A stretch of 64,000 bases of DNA from Calditerricola satsumensis (GTDB lineage: Bacteria > Bacillota > Bacilli > Calditerricolales > Calditerricolaceae). The position numbers and the translations under genes were made by a program. Every line of letters starts with the position of its first letter. Position 1 is the stretch's first letter. Positions 24,445-33,140 of the stretch are shown here, piece by piece. Under the pieces are notes generated by a model, which searched no databases, had not been told where the DNA came from, and was given only the letters and a program-made list of their open reading frames with translations. Location of the stretch: assembly GCF_014646935.1 (NCBI RefSeq), contig NZ_BMOF01000001.1, positions 62,001 through 126,000 on the forward strand, given 5' to 3'.

Positions 24445-25287
24445 ATGGAACGGATCGTTTCGCGGCAAAACGCGCGCGTTCGGGCGTGGCGCAAACTGCA
24501 CACGCGCAAGGGGCGCGAGCGCGCCGGCCTGTTTTTGCTCGAGGGCACGCACGTGGTGGCGGAGGCGCTGGCGGCGGGGGCGCCGGTTACCCATGTGTTG
24601 TGGGACGAGACGCGGCCGTTGCCGGAAGAGCTGGCGGAATGGGCCGGGCGCGCCGAGGGACCTCGCTGGGTGGCCTGTACCCCTGAAGTCATCGCCCACC
24701 TGGCCACAACGGAGACGCCGCAGGCCGTGTTGGCCATCGCGCGCATCCCGGAGCGGGACAGGAGGTTGTGGCTGGCCGAAGCGGCGAACGCGTCGGCGCG
24801 CGGTCTGGTTCTCCTGGTTGACGCCGTGCAGGATCCCGGCAACGTGGGCACGCTCATCCGCACCGCCGACGCCGCCGGCGCCGATGCGGTGTTCCTTGGC
24901 ACTGGCTCTGCCGACGCGTACAATCCCAAAACGGTGCGCGCCACAATGGGCTCCCTCTTTCACGTGCCGGTCTTTGCCGCGCCGCTGGAGGAGGTGGTGG
25001 CGGCGCTGCGCAAGGCCGGATGGACTGTGTGGGCGGCAGCGCTTTCCGGTGCGCGTTACGACGATCCGGCCCTGTATACGCGGCCGACCGCTTTTGTGGT
25101 GGGCAACGAGGCGAGCGGCGTGTCGCCTGACCTGGCAGCGAGGACGGATGGCACGGTGACCATTCCCATGCCGGGGCGGGCGGAGTCGCTCAACGTGGCC
25201 GTGGCCGCGGGGGTGCTCCTGTTTGAGGCGGTGCGGCAGCGGAGGCGGGAGCATGGTTCGGCGGAGTGGAGAAAGGCGGGGGGATGA
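24445..25287 (+). CDS. TrmH/SpoU-family RNA 2'-O-methyltransferase (YsgA-like)
   Basis: A 280-residue SPOUT methyltransferase. The N-terminal substrate-binding domain (IVSRQNARVRAWRKLHTRKGR...LLEGTHVV) is followed by the knotted catalytic domain. Its motifs are LLVDAVQDPGNVGTLIRTADAAG (motif 1), FVVGNEASGVSPDL (motif 2) and IPMPGRAESLNVAVAAGVLLFE (motif 3). It resembles B. subtilis YsgA, which neighbours sspI and pheS there. GTG 24436 is an alternative start overlapping the ktrA stop. The target is probably a 23S rRNA ribose, inferred from family. Confidence 0.87.
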   Translation: MERIVSRQNARVRAWRKLHTRKGRERAGLFLLEGTHVVAEALAAGAPVTHVLWDETRPLPEELAEWAGRAEGPRWVACTPEVIAHLATTETPQAVLAIARIPERDRRLWLAEAANASARGLVLLVDAVQDPGNVGTLIRTADAAGADAVFLGTGSADAYNPKTVRATMGSLFHVPVFAAPLEEVVAALRKAGWTVWAAALSGARYDDPALYTRPTAFVVGNEASGVSPDLAARTDGTVTIPMPGRAESLNVAVAAGVLLFEAVRQRRREHGSAEWRKAGG

Positions 25288-25322
25288 GCACGGACGGTGT
25301 GGACGACGGGGGAAGGAGCGAA

Positions 25323-25347
25323 AACGCGCGGCCATCGGCCGCGCGTT
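25323..25347. terminator. Convergent terminator
   Basis: A perfect 11-bp stem AACGCGCGGCC-ATC-GGCCGCGCGTT. On the minus strand it runs into TTTTCGC, serving the symporter gene. Confidence 0.7.
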
Positions 25348-25374
25348 GATCTTTGGGCTCGGGGGTGTCGGGAA

Positions 25375-26619
25375 CTACGCGGGCAGCTCGCGGTCGACCG
25401 CGAGCGGTTCGGCCTCCGCTTCGCCGGAAGCCACGCAGACGGCCACGCAAGCGTCCCCCGTGATGTTGACCACCGTGCGGCACATGTCCACGAGGCGGTC
25501 AACGCCCATGACCAGGGCGATGCCTTCCACCGGCAGCCCCACGGCGGTGAGCACCATGGTGAGCATGACCAGCCCGGCGCTGGGCACCGCGGCGGTGCCG
25601 ATGGAGGCGAGGGTGGCGGTGAGGACGATGGTGGCCTGTTGCCACAGGGTCAGGTCGACGCCGTAGGCCTGGGCGATGAAGACCGACGCCACGCCCATCA
25701 TGATCGCCGTACCGTCCATGTTCATGGTGGCGCCCACCGGGAGGACAAAGCTTGACACCGACTTGGGGACCCGCAGCTCCCGTTCCACCTGTTCCATCGT
25801 GACGGGCAGGGTGGCCGAGCTGGAACTGGTGGCGAAGGCCACTTCCATGGCGGGGAGCATGCCCCTGAAGAAGGTCCGCGGGCTCATCTTGCCCAGGTAA
25901 CGGACCATGAGGCTGTAGACGACGCCCGCGTGGATCAGCAGCGTGCCGATGACGGTCAGCAGGTAGACGAACATGCTGCCGATGAGGTCGAGGCCGGCTT
26001 TGGTGATGGCCACCGCCATCAGGGCGAAGGCGCCGTAGGGGGCCAGCTTCATCACCGCGTCCACGAGGCGCATCATGACCACGTTGGCCTGTTCGCACGC
26101 GTCGCGCAACAGCTGGACGCGCTCGCCCAGCGAGGCCATGGCCAAGCCGACGAACAGGGCAAAGGCGATGATTGGCAGCATGTCGCCGTTGGCCAAGGCG
26201 TCGATCGGGTTGGTGGGGATGATGGAGAGCAGGGTTTGCGTAACGGGCGGCGCTTCCTTGATTTCGACGTTCCCGGCCTGTTGGCGGTCGAGGGGGACGC
26301 CGGTACCGGGATCGGTGAGGTTGGCGGCAATCAGGGCAAGGGTGATGGCGAGGGCCGTGGTGATCAGGTAAAGGGCCAGCGTTTTCGCGCCGATTCGCCC
26401 CAGGGTTTTCGGGTTGGCTACGTTGGCTGTTCCCGAGATGACGGAGAAAAAGACCAAGGGAACCACCAGCATTTTGATGGCCCGCAGAAACAGGTCGCCG
26501 ATGGGTTGGAGCGCGTATTGGACGAGGGGCTGGGCAAGGCCGGCCGGAGCGCTTTGCAGCCCGACCCCGGCTGCCAGTCCGCAAAGGATGCCGATCAGGA
26601 TCTTGGTGGTCAGCTTCAT
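25375..26619 (-). CDS. gltP: Glutamate/C4-dicarboxylate cation symporter (DAACS family)
   Basis: A 414-residue transporter with the GltPh fold. The re-entrant hairpin signature AFATSSSSATLPVT, the NMDGTAIMMG motif of TM7, and the cation/substrate helix DRLVDMCRTVVNITGDA are intact. It imports glutamate, aspartate or C4-dicarboxylates with H+ or Na+. DMCRTVVNITGD (Arg in TM8) favours acidic amino acids or dicarboxylates over serine/threonine. Transcribed alone from TTGTGA-N17-TAGAAT on the minus strand. Confidence 0.88.
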   Translation of the reverse strand: MKLTTKILIGILCGLAAGVGLQSAPAGLAQPLVQYALQPIGDLFLRAIKMLVVPLVFFSVISGTANVANPKTLGRIGAKTLALYLITTALAITLALIAANLTDPGTGVPLDRQQAGNVEIKEAPPVTQTLLSIIPTNPIDALANGDMLPIIAFALFVGLAMASLGERVQLLRDACEQANVVMMRLVDAVMKLAPYGAFALMAVAITKAGLDLIGSMFVYLLTVIGTLLIHAGVVYSLMVRYLGKMSPRTFFRGMLPAMEVAFATSSSSATLPVTMEQVERELRVPKSVSSFVLPVGATMNMDGTAIMMGVASVFIAQAYGVDLTLWQQATIVLTATLASIGTAAVPSAGLVMLTMVLTAVGLPVEGIALVMGVDRLVDMCRTVVNITGDACVAVCVASGEAEAEPLAVDRELPA

Positions 26620-26655
26620 GACGTGCCTCCCTTCGCCGGGGGGTTTTTCTTTTTC

Positions 26656-26684
26656 ATTCTATTTGAAAATGGTTTCGATCACAA
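26656..26684 (-). promoter_or_regulatory. Promoter of the symporter gene
   Basis: Minus strand: TTGTGA (26684-26679), 17 bp, TAGAAT (26661-26656), 37 bases upstream of the ATG. Confidence 0.55.
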
Positions 26685-26724
26685 CCGGACGTCCACGGGA
26701 GGCGGGGTTCGGCGAAGGCGATCA

Positions 26725-26776
26725 TTGACGCGTCCGGAGCGGGCATCTATACTGGTGGTGAAGAGAAAGATTCTCA
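26725..26776 (+). promoter_or_regulatory. Promoter with Fur-like box for the iron-uptake operon
   Basis: TTGACG (26725-26730), 17 bp, TATACT (26748-26753). Right at the expected transcription start, 26762-26776 reads AGAGAAAGATTCTCA, matching 10 of 14 positions of the Fur 7-1-7 consensus, with the palindrome GAGAA-AGA-TTCTC. Confidence 0.6.
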
Positions 26777-26857
26777 ATCCCAATTAGGCGCGATGGGGCC
26801 CGCTTACGCGGGGGATGCGTGCCGGATGCGAAACCGTTGTGAAGGTGGCGCAAAAGG

Positions 26858-27862
26858 ATGACCGGCTTGTTGTCCACGCCTGCGCGCCGTGCCGCCGGCC
26901 TGATGGTTGGCCTGCTTGTGCTCGCCCTGCTTGCGGCCGTCAGCGTATCCTATGGCGCGCTGGCCACGAGCTGGCGCACGGTGATCGAGGCGTACACCCA
27001 GTTTAACGGAAGCAACGAGCACCTGGTGATCACCGAGGTGCGCGTGCCCCGCACGGCGATCGCCTTGGCCGTCGGCGCGAGCCTGGGGATGGCCGGCGCC
27101 TTGCTGCAGATGCTGACGCGCAACCCGCTGGCCGATCCGGAAGTGTTTGGGCTGAACGCCGGCGCGGCCTTGGCCATCGTGGTGGCCGTCAGCGTCTTTT
27201 CGATCAGCTCGCTTGCCGCGTTTACGGCGCTGGCCTTTGTGGGGGCGGCGTGCGCCGGGCTCGGGGTGCTCCTGCTTGGCTCGCTAGGGCGTGACGGAAT
27301 GACGCCGCTCAAGCTGACGCTGGCCGGGGCGGCCGTCTGGGCCCTCTGCGAGTCGGTGACGAGCGGTTTCCTGACGGTGAACGAACGGGCGCTGGACGAG
27401 GTCCTGTTTTGGCTGAAGGGTTCGGTGGCCGGACGCAACCTGGAACGGTTTCTCCCGGTATTGCCGTACATGGTCCTCGGCTGGCTGGGCGCCGTCTGGG
27501 TGGCCGGCCCGCTGCGCGTCCTCATGATGGGCGAGGACGTGGCCCGCAGCCTTGGCCAGCGCACGATGCGGGTGAAGGTGGTCACGGGTGTCGTCATCGT
27601 CCTGTTGGCCGGCAGTTCCGTGGCCATCGCCGGACCGATTGGCTTTGTCGGGCTGGTGGCCCCACACGCCGCGCGGGCGCTGGTGGGGTTTCGCCTGCGG
27701 TGGCAGGCGGTGTACAGCGGCCTTCTGGGGGCCATCGTGCTCCTCGCTGCGGACATCGGGGGGCGCTACGTGGCCATGCCCAAGGAGCTGCCCATCGGGG
27801 TGATGACCGCCCTGATCGGCGCTCCGGTGTTCATCGCCCTGGCGAGAAGGGAGCGGAGGTAG
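26858..27862 (+). CDS. Iron-siderophore ABC permease (FecCD family), subunit 1
   Basis: A 334-residue polytopic permease, nine to ten helices. FecCD hallmarks are RVPRTAIALAVGASLGMAGALLQMLTRNPLADPEVFGLNAGAA spanning the N-terminal third, and GPIGFVGLVAPHAAR, the region contacting the ATPase, near residue 255. The start at ATG 26858 follows AAGGTGG. It is the first gene of the fecCDE-like operon behind a Fur-like box. The second permease gene starts one base after its stop. Confidence 0.9.
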   Translation: MTGLLSTPARRAAGLMVGLLVLALLAAVSVSYGALATSWRTVIEAYTQFNGSNEHLVITEVRVPRTAIALAVGASLGMAGALLQMLTRNPLADPEVFGLNAGAALAIVVAVSVFSISSLAAFTALAFVGAACAGLGVLLLGSLGRDGMTPLKLTLAGAAVWALCESVTSGFLTVNERALDEVLFWLKGSVAGRNLERFLPVLPYMVLGWLGAVWVAGPLRVLMMGEDVARSLGQRTMRVKVVTGVVIVLLAGSSVAIAGPIGFVGLVAPHAARALVGFRLRWQAVYSGLLGAIVLLAADIGGRYVAMPKELPIGVMTALIGAPVFIALARRERR

Positions 27863-27863
27863 C

Positions 27864-28901
27864 ATGCGCGGATTCGTCACGCTGCGCCTGCGCCGCCCGC
27901 CCGTTTCCGTTCAGGTGGGGAAGCGGGCGGTGGCGGTGGTCGCGCTCCTTGCCGCGGCCACGGCGGCGGTGGCCGTCGCCAGTTTGGGCGCCGGATCCCT
28001 CGCGCTTTCGCCGATGGACGTGGTGCGGGCCTTGTGGGGCTATGGCGCCGAGCCCCACGTCTTTGTCGTGCAAACGCTTCGCCTGCCGCGCATCCTGGTC
28101 GGCCTGATGGTGGGCGCAGCGCTGGGGCTTTCGGGGGCCATCCTGCAGGGCCTGTTTCGCAATCCGCTCGCCTCGCCGGACATCCTCGGGGTGACCGGCG
28201 GGGCCGCCGTGGCGGCGGTGGCCTTCCTCGTCTATGGGCAAGGGCTCAGAATCCTGTGGCTCCCCGCGTTTGCCTTCGCCGGGGCCATGGCCATCGCCCT
28301 GTTCCTCTATCTCATCGCCTGGAAGGCCGGGGTTTCCACCTTTCGCCTCGTCTTGGTGGGCATCGGGCTGAAGGCGGCCACGGCGGCGCTGACCACGTTG
28401 CTCGTCGTCAAGAGCCCCATCTACCTCACGCAAAAGGCGATGGTGTGGTTGACGGGCAGCATTTACGGGACCGCGTGGATCGACGTGGGGCTGTTGGCGC
28501 CCTGGCTCGCGGTGCTCACATTCTTGGTGGCCGTCAGCGCCCGACACGTCAACGCCCTGCAGCTGGGTGATGAGGTGGCCGCCGGCGTGGGGGCGGCCGT
28601 CTCGAGGCAGCGCCTGTTTTTGCTCATGCTGTGCGCGGCGCTGTGCGGCGCGGCCGTCGCCGTCGGCGGGGCGATCGGCTTTGTGGCCCTGCTGGCGCCG
28701 CACATCGCGCGGCAGCTGGTGGGTCCCTCCTTCGGCCCGCTGGCGGCCGCGTCGGCCCTCATCGGCAGCCTGATTGTGGTGGCGGCCGACACCGTGGCGC
28801 GAACGGCCTTTGCCCCGCTGGACATCCCGGTGGGCGTGTTCACGGCGGCGGTCGGCGCACCGTTCTTTTTGTACCTGCTCGTTCGCCATCGAAACCGTTA
28901 G
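27864..28901 (+). CDS. Iron-siderophore ABC permease (FecCD family), subunit 2
   Basis: A 345-residue permease paralogous to its neighbour. [43 protein letters not shown] and [20 protein letters not shown] are present. Two distinct permeases of this family form the heterodimeric channel in the FhuBG/FecCD/YfmDE type importers. The GTG/ATG region is tightly coupled to the first gene, and the ATPase gene follows 14 bases downstream. Confidence 0.9.
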   Translation: MRGFVTLRLRRPPVSVQVGKRAVAVVALLAAATAAVAVASLGAGSLALSPMDVVRALWGYGAEPHVFVVQTLRLPRILVGLMVGAALGLSGAILQGLFRNPLASPDILGVTGGAAVAAVAFLVYGQGLRILWLPAFAFAGAMAIALFLYLIAWKAGVSTFRLVLVGIGLKAATAALTTLLVVKSPIYLTQKAMVWLTGSIYGTAWIDVGLLAPWLAVLTFLVAVSARHVNALQLGDEVAAGVGAAVSRQRLFLLMLCAALCGAAVAVGGAIGFVALLAPHIARQLVGPSFGPLAAASALIGSLIVVAADTVARTAFAPLDIPVGVFTAAVGAPFFLYLLVRHRNR

Positions 28902-28915
28902 GGGGGAGCGCGGTC

Positions 28916-29740
28916 ATGCCCATGCTGGAAAGCCGCCAGCTAACCGTGGCGTACGGCGATGCGATTGTCCTGGATCAGCTCGACCTGCGCGTGCCGCCGG
29001 GGAAGATCACCGTGCTGATTGGCCGCAACGGATGCGGCAAGTCGACGCTGCTTCGCGCGTTGGCTCGGCTCCTCAAACCGCAGGGGGGCGCCGTGTACCT
29101 CGACGGCCGGGCCATCGCCAAGCTGCCGACCCGCGAGGTGGCCAAGCAGCTGGCCATTCTGCCGCAAAGCCCGGTGGCGCCGGAAGGGTTGACCGTGCTC
29201 GGGCTGATCAAACAGGGGCGCTACCCGTACCAGAATTGGCTGAACCAATGGAGCGAGGAGGACGAGCGCATGGTGCGGCAGGCCCTCGAATGGACGGGGA
29301 TGGTCGCCCATGCCGATCGCCCCGTCGACGCCCTCTCGGGGGGGCAGCGCCAACGGGCCTGGATCGCCATGGCCCTGGCCCAGGGAACGCCGATCCTCCT
29401 TTTGGATGAGCCAACCACCTACCTCGATTTGGCCCACCAGATCGAAATCTTGGACCTCTTGGCAGCCTTGAACGCGCGGGAGGGGCGCACCATCGTCATG
29501 GTGCTGCACGACCTCAACCTGGCCTGCCGGTACGCCCATCACCTGGTGGTCCTTCGCGACGGGGCGGTTTACGCCCAGGGCGCGCCGGAGGAGATCGTCA
29601 GCGAGGATCTGGTGCGGGAGGTTTTCGGGGTCGACTGCAAAGTGGTGCCCGATCCCCTCTACGGCACGCCGCTGTGCATTCCGCACAGCCGCTTTGTGCC
29701 GGCCGTTGCGGCTCAGCCCAACACGGGTCATGCGGTTTAA
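28916..29740 (+). CDS. Iron-siderophore ABC transporter ATPase (FepC/FecE type)
   Basis: A 274-residue ATPase. Walker [16 protein letters not shown], the Q-loop [14 protein letters not shown], signature [18 protein letters not shown], Walker [14 protein letters not shown] and the switch His in [13 protein letters not shown] are all present; the HDLNLA form is typical of FepC. It energizes the two permeases upstream; the binding protein is encoded convergently at 30518-31504. The start at ATG 28916 follows GGGGGGAG. The operon ends at a strong terminator. Confidence 0.92.
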   Translation: MPMLESRQLTVAYGDAIVLDQLDLRVPPGKITVLIGRNGCGKSTLLRALARLLKPQGGAVYLDGRAIAKLPTREVAKQLAILPQSPVAPEGLTVLGLIKQGRYPYQNWLNQWSEEDERMVRQALEWTGMVAHADRPVDALSGGQRQRAWIAMALAQGTPILLLDEPTTYLDLAHQIEILDLLAALNAREGRTIVMVLHDLNLACRYAHHLVVLRDGAVYAQGAPEEIVSEDLVREVFGVDCKVVPDPLYGTPLCIPHSRFVPAVAAQPNTGHAV

Positions 29741-29758
29741 ACAACAAAAGAAAAACAG

Positions 29759-29786
29759 CGCCCGTTGAAACGGGCGTTTGTTTTTG
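29759..29786 (+). terminator. Terminator of the permease/ATPase operon
   Basis: CGCCCGTT-GA-AACGGGCG followed by TTTGTTTTT. Confidence 0.85.
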
Positions 29787-29833
29787 GAGGGTTTCTGGTT
29801 TTTATCCAAACATAGAAAAGGAGGCGTCTTATC

Positions 29834-30467
29834 ATGGAACAGCTCAATACGCTCGCCAAATGGATTCGTGAATCCCGGCGCATCGTATTTTCATCAGCGT
29901 CCCAAGGAGTTTTGGAAAGTGTTTCGTCAAGTTTTTCCCATTGAAGAATTGGCGAAGGCCAACCCCAATGAAGCTCATCTTTTTTTATCAGAACTGGAGA
30001 ATATGGGAAAGGATATTGTGGTCATTACCCAGAACATCGATGGGCTTCACCAGAAATCCGGAAGCCAAAACGTATTGGAACTTCACGGCACGCTCTTTTC
30101 TGCAACATGCCCGAAATGCAAGACCGTCTATTCACTCCCGAGAGAAGAAGAAGTTCCCCGTTGTACGCGGGAACGTCCAAAGGGCGTGTGTGGTTCCATC
30201 CTCAAACCCGATGTTGTTCTTTTCGGGGATCCGGTCCAACATTTTCCTGAAGCTGTGGAACGCATTCAACATGCGGATCTCTTTGTCGCGATTGGAACAT
30301 CGTTGGAGGTTTCTCCGGCCAATGCGCTTCCCTTGTATGCACAAGGGAAAAAAGTGTTGATCAATCGTGACGAGACGCCCATGGATCATCATTTCGATCT
30401 GGTTATCCGCGGCGCCATTCGTGATGCAATTTCCGGTATTAAGGGAAAATTAACCTCAAGGCATTGA
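29834..30467 (+). pseudogene. Sirtuin (Sir2 NAD-dependent deacylase), internally deleted and frameshifted
   Basis: ATG 29834 follows a perfect AAAAGGAGG and opens a sirtuin N-terminus (MEQLNTLAKWIRESRRIVF). Then the sequence jumps directly to FHQRPKEFWKVFRQVF in another frame. The GAGxSxxSGIPDFRS NAD-binding block and surroundings (roughly 50 codons in homologues) are missing. The original frame stops at 29942-29944. The second frame continues intact: VITQNIDGLHQKSGS (catalytic His region), HGTLFSATCPKC...CGS zinc cysteines, KPDVVLFGD, and AIGTSLEVSPA. Base composition is visibly lower in G+C than the neighbours, suggesting acquired DNA. A non-functional remnant. Confidence 0.85.
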
Positions 30468-30468
30468 A

Positions 30469-30500
30469 CCCCCCTTCGGTTTGTCGGCACCGAGGGGGGG
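30469..30500. terminator. Convergent terminator between sirtuin remnant and binding-protein gene
   Basis: CCCCCC-TTCGGT (30469-30480) pairs with ACCGA-GGGGGG (30489-30500) around an 8-base loop; the plus side continues TGTCCGTTTG. Confidence 0.55.
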
Positions 30501-30517
30501 TGTCCGTTTGCCTGACG

Positions 30518-31504
30518 TCAGGGGTTGGTGTTCAGGACGTATTTGTACAGGTCGTCGAGGAGCAGGTTGGCCGCCTTGATGCCGCCGGCGGTGTTCCAGA
30601 TGACGTCGTCCACCTTGTACGCCTTCCCGTTTTTCACGACGGACAGGTTCGTCCACAGCGGGTCGTTCGTCCATTCCTTCTCCAGCTGCGAGGCTTTTCC
30701 ATCGCCGGTTTCGTAGGTGTAGTAGAAGAGGATGTCGCCGTCCATTTCCGGGATGCGCTCTTTCGACACTTCGGCGGCGAACTCGTTTTTGTCCTGGGCC
30801 GGCGGGCGGGCAAAGCCGATTTCCTCGAGGATGCTCCCGGCAAAGGTGTCCTTGTACAAGATGCGCACGCGGCCGGGCATGAAGCGGACGAGGGAAACCT
30901 TCATCTTCAGCTTGTCGCCGGCCTTTTGCCGGAAGTCGGCGATCCGCTTGTCCCACTCGGCCAGGATTTTTTCCCCTTCCGCCTTGCGGTTGACCGCTTC
31001 CGCCCACAGCCTGAAGTTTTCCTGCCACTTGCCGCGAATCGTTTCGGAAAAGACCGTCGGCGCGATCTGGGAAAGCTGCGGGTAGATCTTTTCGTGGCGC
31101 ATCTTGGTGCCCAGGATCAGATCGGGCTTCAGCGCGGCGATCGCTTCCAGGTTCGGCTGGTCTTCCTTGCCGAGCGGCTGAACCCCTTCCATCTCCTTGG
31201 CGATGTGGTCGTACCACGGGTCGCCCACCCACGAGTTGACGGCCCCCACCGGCTTGATGCCCAGGGCCAGGATCGCCTCCGTGGCTTCGTTGGTCAGTAC
31301 GACGATGCGTTCCGGCGTCTTGGGAATCCGTGTTTCGCCCATCGCGTGCTTGACCACGTACCCTTCGCTGTTGGAACCCGCGCTCGCGCCGGTGTTGGCC
31401 GGCTGGGCCTCCGGCTTTGTGCCGCAGCCGGTTGCGAGCAGCGCCATGGCCAGCACCGTGGCGAGTAGGGAAAACCGGATGCGACGGGAACCCGCTTGGA
31501 TCAT
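30518..31504 (-). CDS. Iron-siderophore ABC transporter substrate-binding lipoprotein
   Basis: A 328-residue FecB/FhuD-like binding protein. The signal peptide RRIRFSLLATVLAMALLATGC gives a lipobox (LATGC), with the mature Cys near residue 25. A typical Ala/Gly linker follows, then the FecB fold with PERIVVLTNEATEAILALGIKPVGAV, LKPDLILG and AGGIKAANLLLDDL. Start 31504 is chosen from the lipoprotein signal and AGGAGGGC. The promoter carries two Fur-like boxes. It is convergent with its presumed partner permease/ATPase operon, with a dead sirtuin gene between them. Confidence 0.9.
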   Translation of the reverse strand: MIQAGSRRIRFSLLATVLAMALLATGCGTKPEAQPANTGASAGSNSEGYVVKHAMGETRIPKTPERIVVLTNEATEAILALGIKPVGAVNSWVGDPWYDHIAKEMEGVQPLGKEDQPNLEAIAALKPDLILGTKMRHEKIYPQLSQIAPTVFSETIRGKWQENFRLWAEAVNRKAEGEKILAEWDKRIADFRQKAGDKLKMKVSLVRFMPGRVRILYKDTFAGSILEEIGFARPPAQDKNEFAAEVSKERIPEMDGDILFYYTYETGDGKASQLEKEWTNDPLWTNLSVVKNGKAYKVDDVIWNTAGGIKAANLLLDDLYKYVLNTNP

Positions 31505-31521
31505 GAGACGCCCTCCTATGA

Positions 31522-31579
31522 AAATGATTCTTATCATCAATCCGAGTCTCATCGTATCGTGCTTGAGAGTGATTGTCAA
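31522..31579 (-). promoter_or_regulatory. Promoter with two Fur-like boxes (siderophore binding protein)
   Basis: Minus strand: TTGACA (31579-31574), 17 bp, TACGAT (31556-31551). One Fur-like box overlaps the -35 (31564-31578, TGAGAGTGATTGTCA, 11 of 14 consensus positions). A second lies downstream in the leader (31522-31536, AAATGATTCTTATCA). Confidence 0.7.
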
Positions 31580-31593
31580 TATCTTTTCTTCTC

Positions 31594-31621
31594 TTGCCTT
31601 TTTCTTCGCCGCGTGTACAAT
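31594..31621 (+). promoter_or_regulatory. Promoter of the pheST T-box transcript
   Basis: TTGCCT (31594-31599), 16 bp, TACAAT (31616-31621), back-to-back with the Fur-controlled promoter. Confidence 0.55.
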
Positions 31622-31627
31622 AAAGAG

Positions 31628-31999
31628 CAACGACGGCCGAAGACAACGGAACCTGCCTAACGGCGATGACGGAGACGAGTAGGCGAGCGGCGCGCCTTCC
31701 AGGGAGGGGGTCGCCCGAGACTGGAAGCGCCCCTAAGGCGCACCTCGCCGAATTCCCTCCCGAGCTGTCCCCTGAACCGAAGCGGTCACGGCGCGCCGCC
31801 GATTGGCGGGCAAGGACCGCGGCCGGATGGTGCGGGTGCGATGGCCGCCGGCAAGCGCCGCGCTTCCCAGTAGGGGGTACCGGCCCTGTGCCGTTATCGC
31901 AACGAAGGGCGGACGACGCGCCTTACCGTGGGCCTGTCGTCGCGAACTAGGGTGGTACCGCGATCCTCTCGTCCCTGGGGCGAGGGGATTTTTGTTTGG
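31628..31999 (+). promoter_or_regulatory. T-box leader, phenylalanine-specific
   Basis: The T-box sequence AGGGTGGTACCGCG is at 31949-31962. It is followed by a terminator hairpin (ATCCTCTCG...CGAGGGGAT then TTTTTG, 31963-31995). Stem I begins with GATGACGGAGACGAGTAGG. The specifier loop reads GAA-TTC-CCT with TTC at 31753-31755, a Phe codon. Uncharged tRNA-Phe would stabilize the antiterminator and allow pheS-pheT transcription. This accounts for the roughly 570-base gap before pheS. Confidence 0.93.
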
Positions 32000-32072
32000 C
32001 CGGCGGTGCTCGCGCGTCGTCGATGCCGATACGGGAAAAAGGCGAAAAACCGTGTGCAGGAGGGACGGCCAC

Positions 32073-33098
32073 ATGCGCGAACGATTGGAGGCGTTGCGCA
32101 AGGAGGCGCTGGCGGGGATTGCCGCGGCGCGGGACGTGCGCGCCTTGCAGGAGCTGCGCGTGCGCTATCTGGGCAAGAAGGGCGCCCTGACGGAGATTTT
32201 GCGCGGCATGGGCAGCCTGCCGCCGGAGGAGCGGCCCCGGGTCGGGGAGCTGGCCAACGAGGTGCGGCGGGCGCTGGAGGCGGCGCTGGCCGAACGGCAG
32301 GCGGCCCTCGAGCGGGCGGCGCTGGAGGCGCGCCTTTCTGCCGAGCGCCTCGACGTCACGCTGCCGGGGCGGCCCATTCCGATCGGGGCGCGCCATCCGC
32401 TCCTCCAGGTGATCGAGGAAATCGAGGACATCTTCATCGGATTGGGGTTTGAGGTGGCCGAGGGGCCGGAGGTGGAGAGCGACTACTACAACTTTGAGGC
32501 CCTCAACCTGCCGAAGGGGCATCCGGCGCGGGACATGCAGGATTCCTTCTACATCACCGAGGAGATTTTGCTGCGCACGCACACCTCGCCGGTGCAGATC
32601 CGCACGATGGAGGCGAAGGGCGGTGCCGTGCCGGTGAAGATCATCTGCCCCGGCAAGGTGTACCGCCGGGACGATGACGACGCCACCCATTCCCACCAGT
32701 TCATGCAGGTGGAAGGCCTGGTGGTGGACCGGGGGATCCGCATGAGCGACCTCAAGGGCGTGCTGCTCGCCTTTGCCCGGGAAATGTTCGGCGCCGATGT
32801 GGCGATCCGCCTGCGGCCGAGCTATTTCCCCTTTACCGAGCCGAGCGCCGAGGTGGACATCACCTGCGTCATGTGCGGCGGGCGCGGCTGCCGCGTGTGC
32901 AAGGAGACGGGCTGGCTGGAAATCCTGGGGGCCGGCATGGTGCACCCCGACGTCCTGCGCGCCGGAGGCTACGATCCCGAGCAGGTGAGCGGGTTTGCCT
33001 TTGGCATGGGCGTGGAGCGCATCGCCATGCTGAAGTACGGCATCGACGACATCCGCCATTTCTACACGAACGACGTGCGCTTTCTCGAGCAGTTTTAA
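32073..33098 (+). CDS. pheS: Phenylalanyl-tRNA synthetase alpha subunit
   Basis: A 341-residue alpha chain of the alpha2beta2 class II synthetase. An N-terminal coiled-coil arm (about residues 1-85) is followed by the catalytic core. [30 protein letters not shown], motif 2 [24 protein letters not shown] and motif 3 [17 protein letters not shown] are present. The start at 32073 has AGGAGGGAC upstream. It lies behind a Phe-specific T-box and is followed 42 bases later by pheT. Confidence 0.97.
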   Translation: MRERLEALRKEALAGIAAARDVRALQELRVRYLGKKGALTEILRGMGSLPPEERPRVGELANEVRRALEAALAERQAALERAALEARLSAERLDVTLPGRPIPIGARHPLLQVIEEIEDIFIGLGFEVAEGPEVESDYYNFEALNLPKGHPARDMQDSFYITEEILLRTHTSPVQIRTMEAKGGAVPVKIICPGKVYRRDDDDATHSHQFMQVEGLVVDRGIRMSDLKGVLLAFAREMFGADVAIRLRPSYFPFTEPSAEVDITCVMCGGRGCRVCKETGWLEILGAGMVHPDVLRAGGYDPEQVSGFAFGMGVERIAMLKYGIDDIRHFYTNDVRFLEQF

Positions 33099-33140
33099 CG
33101 CGGGAAGCGCGTTTCCACCGACAATCGAGGAGGGATCGAC

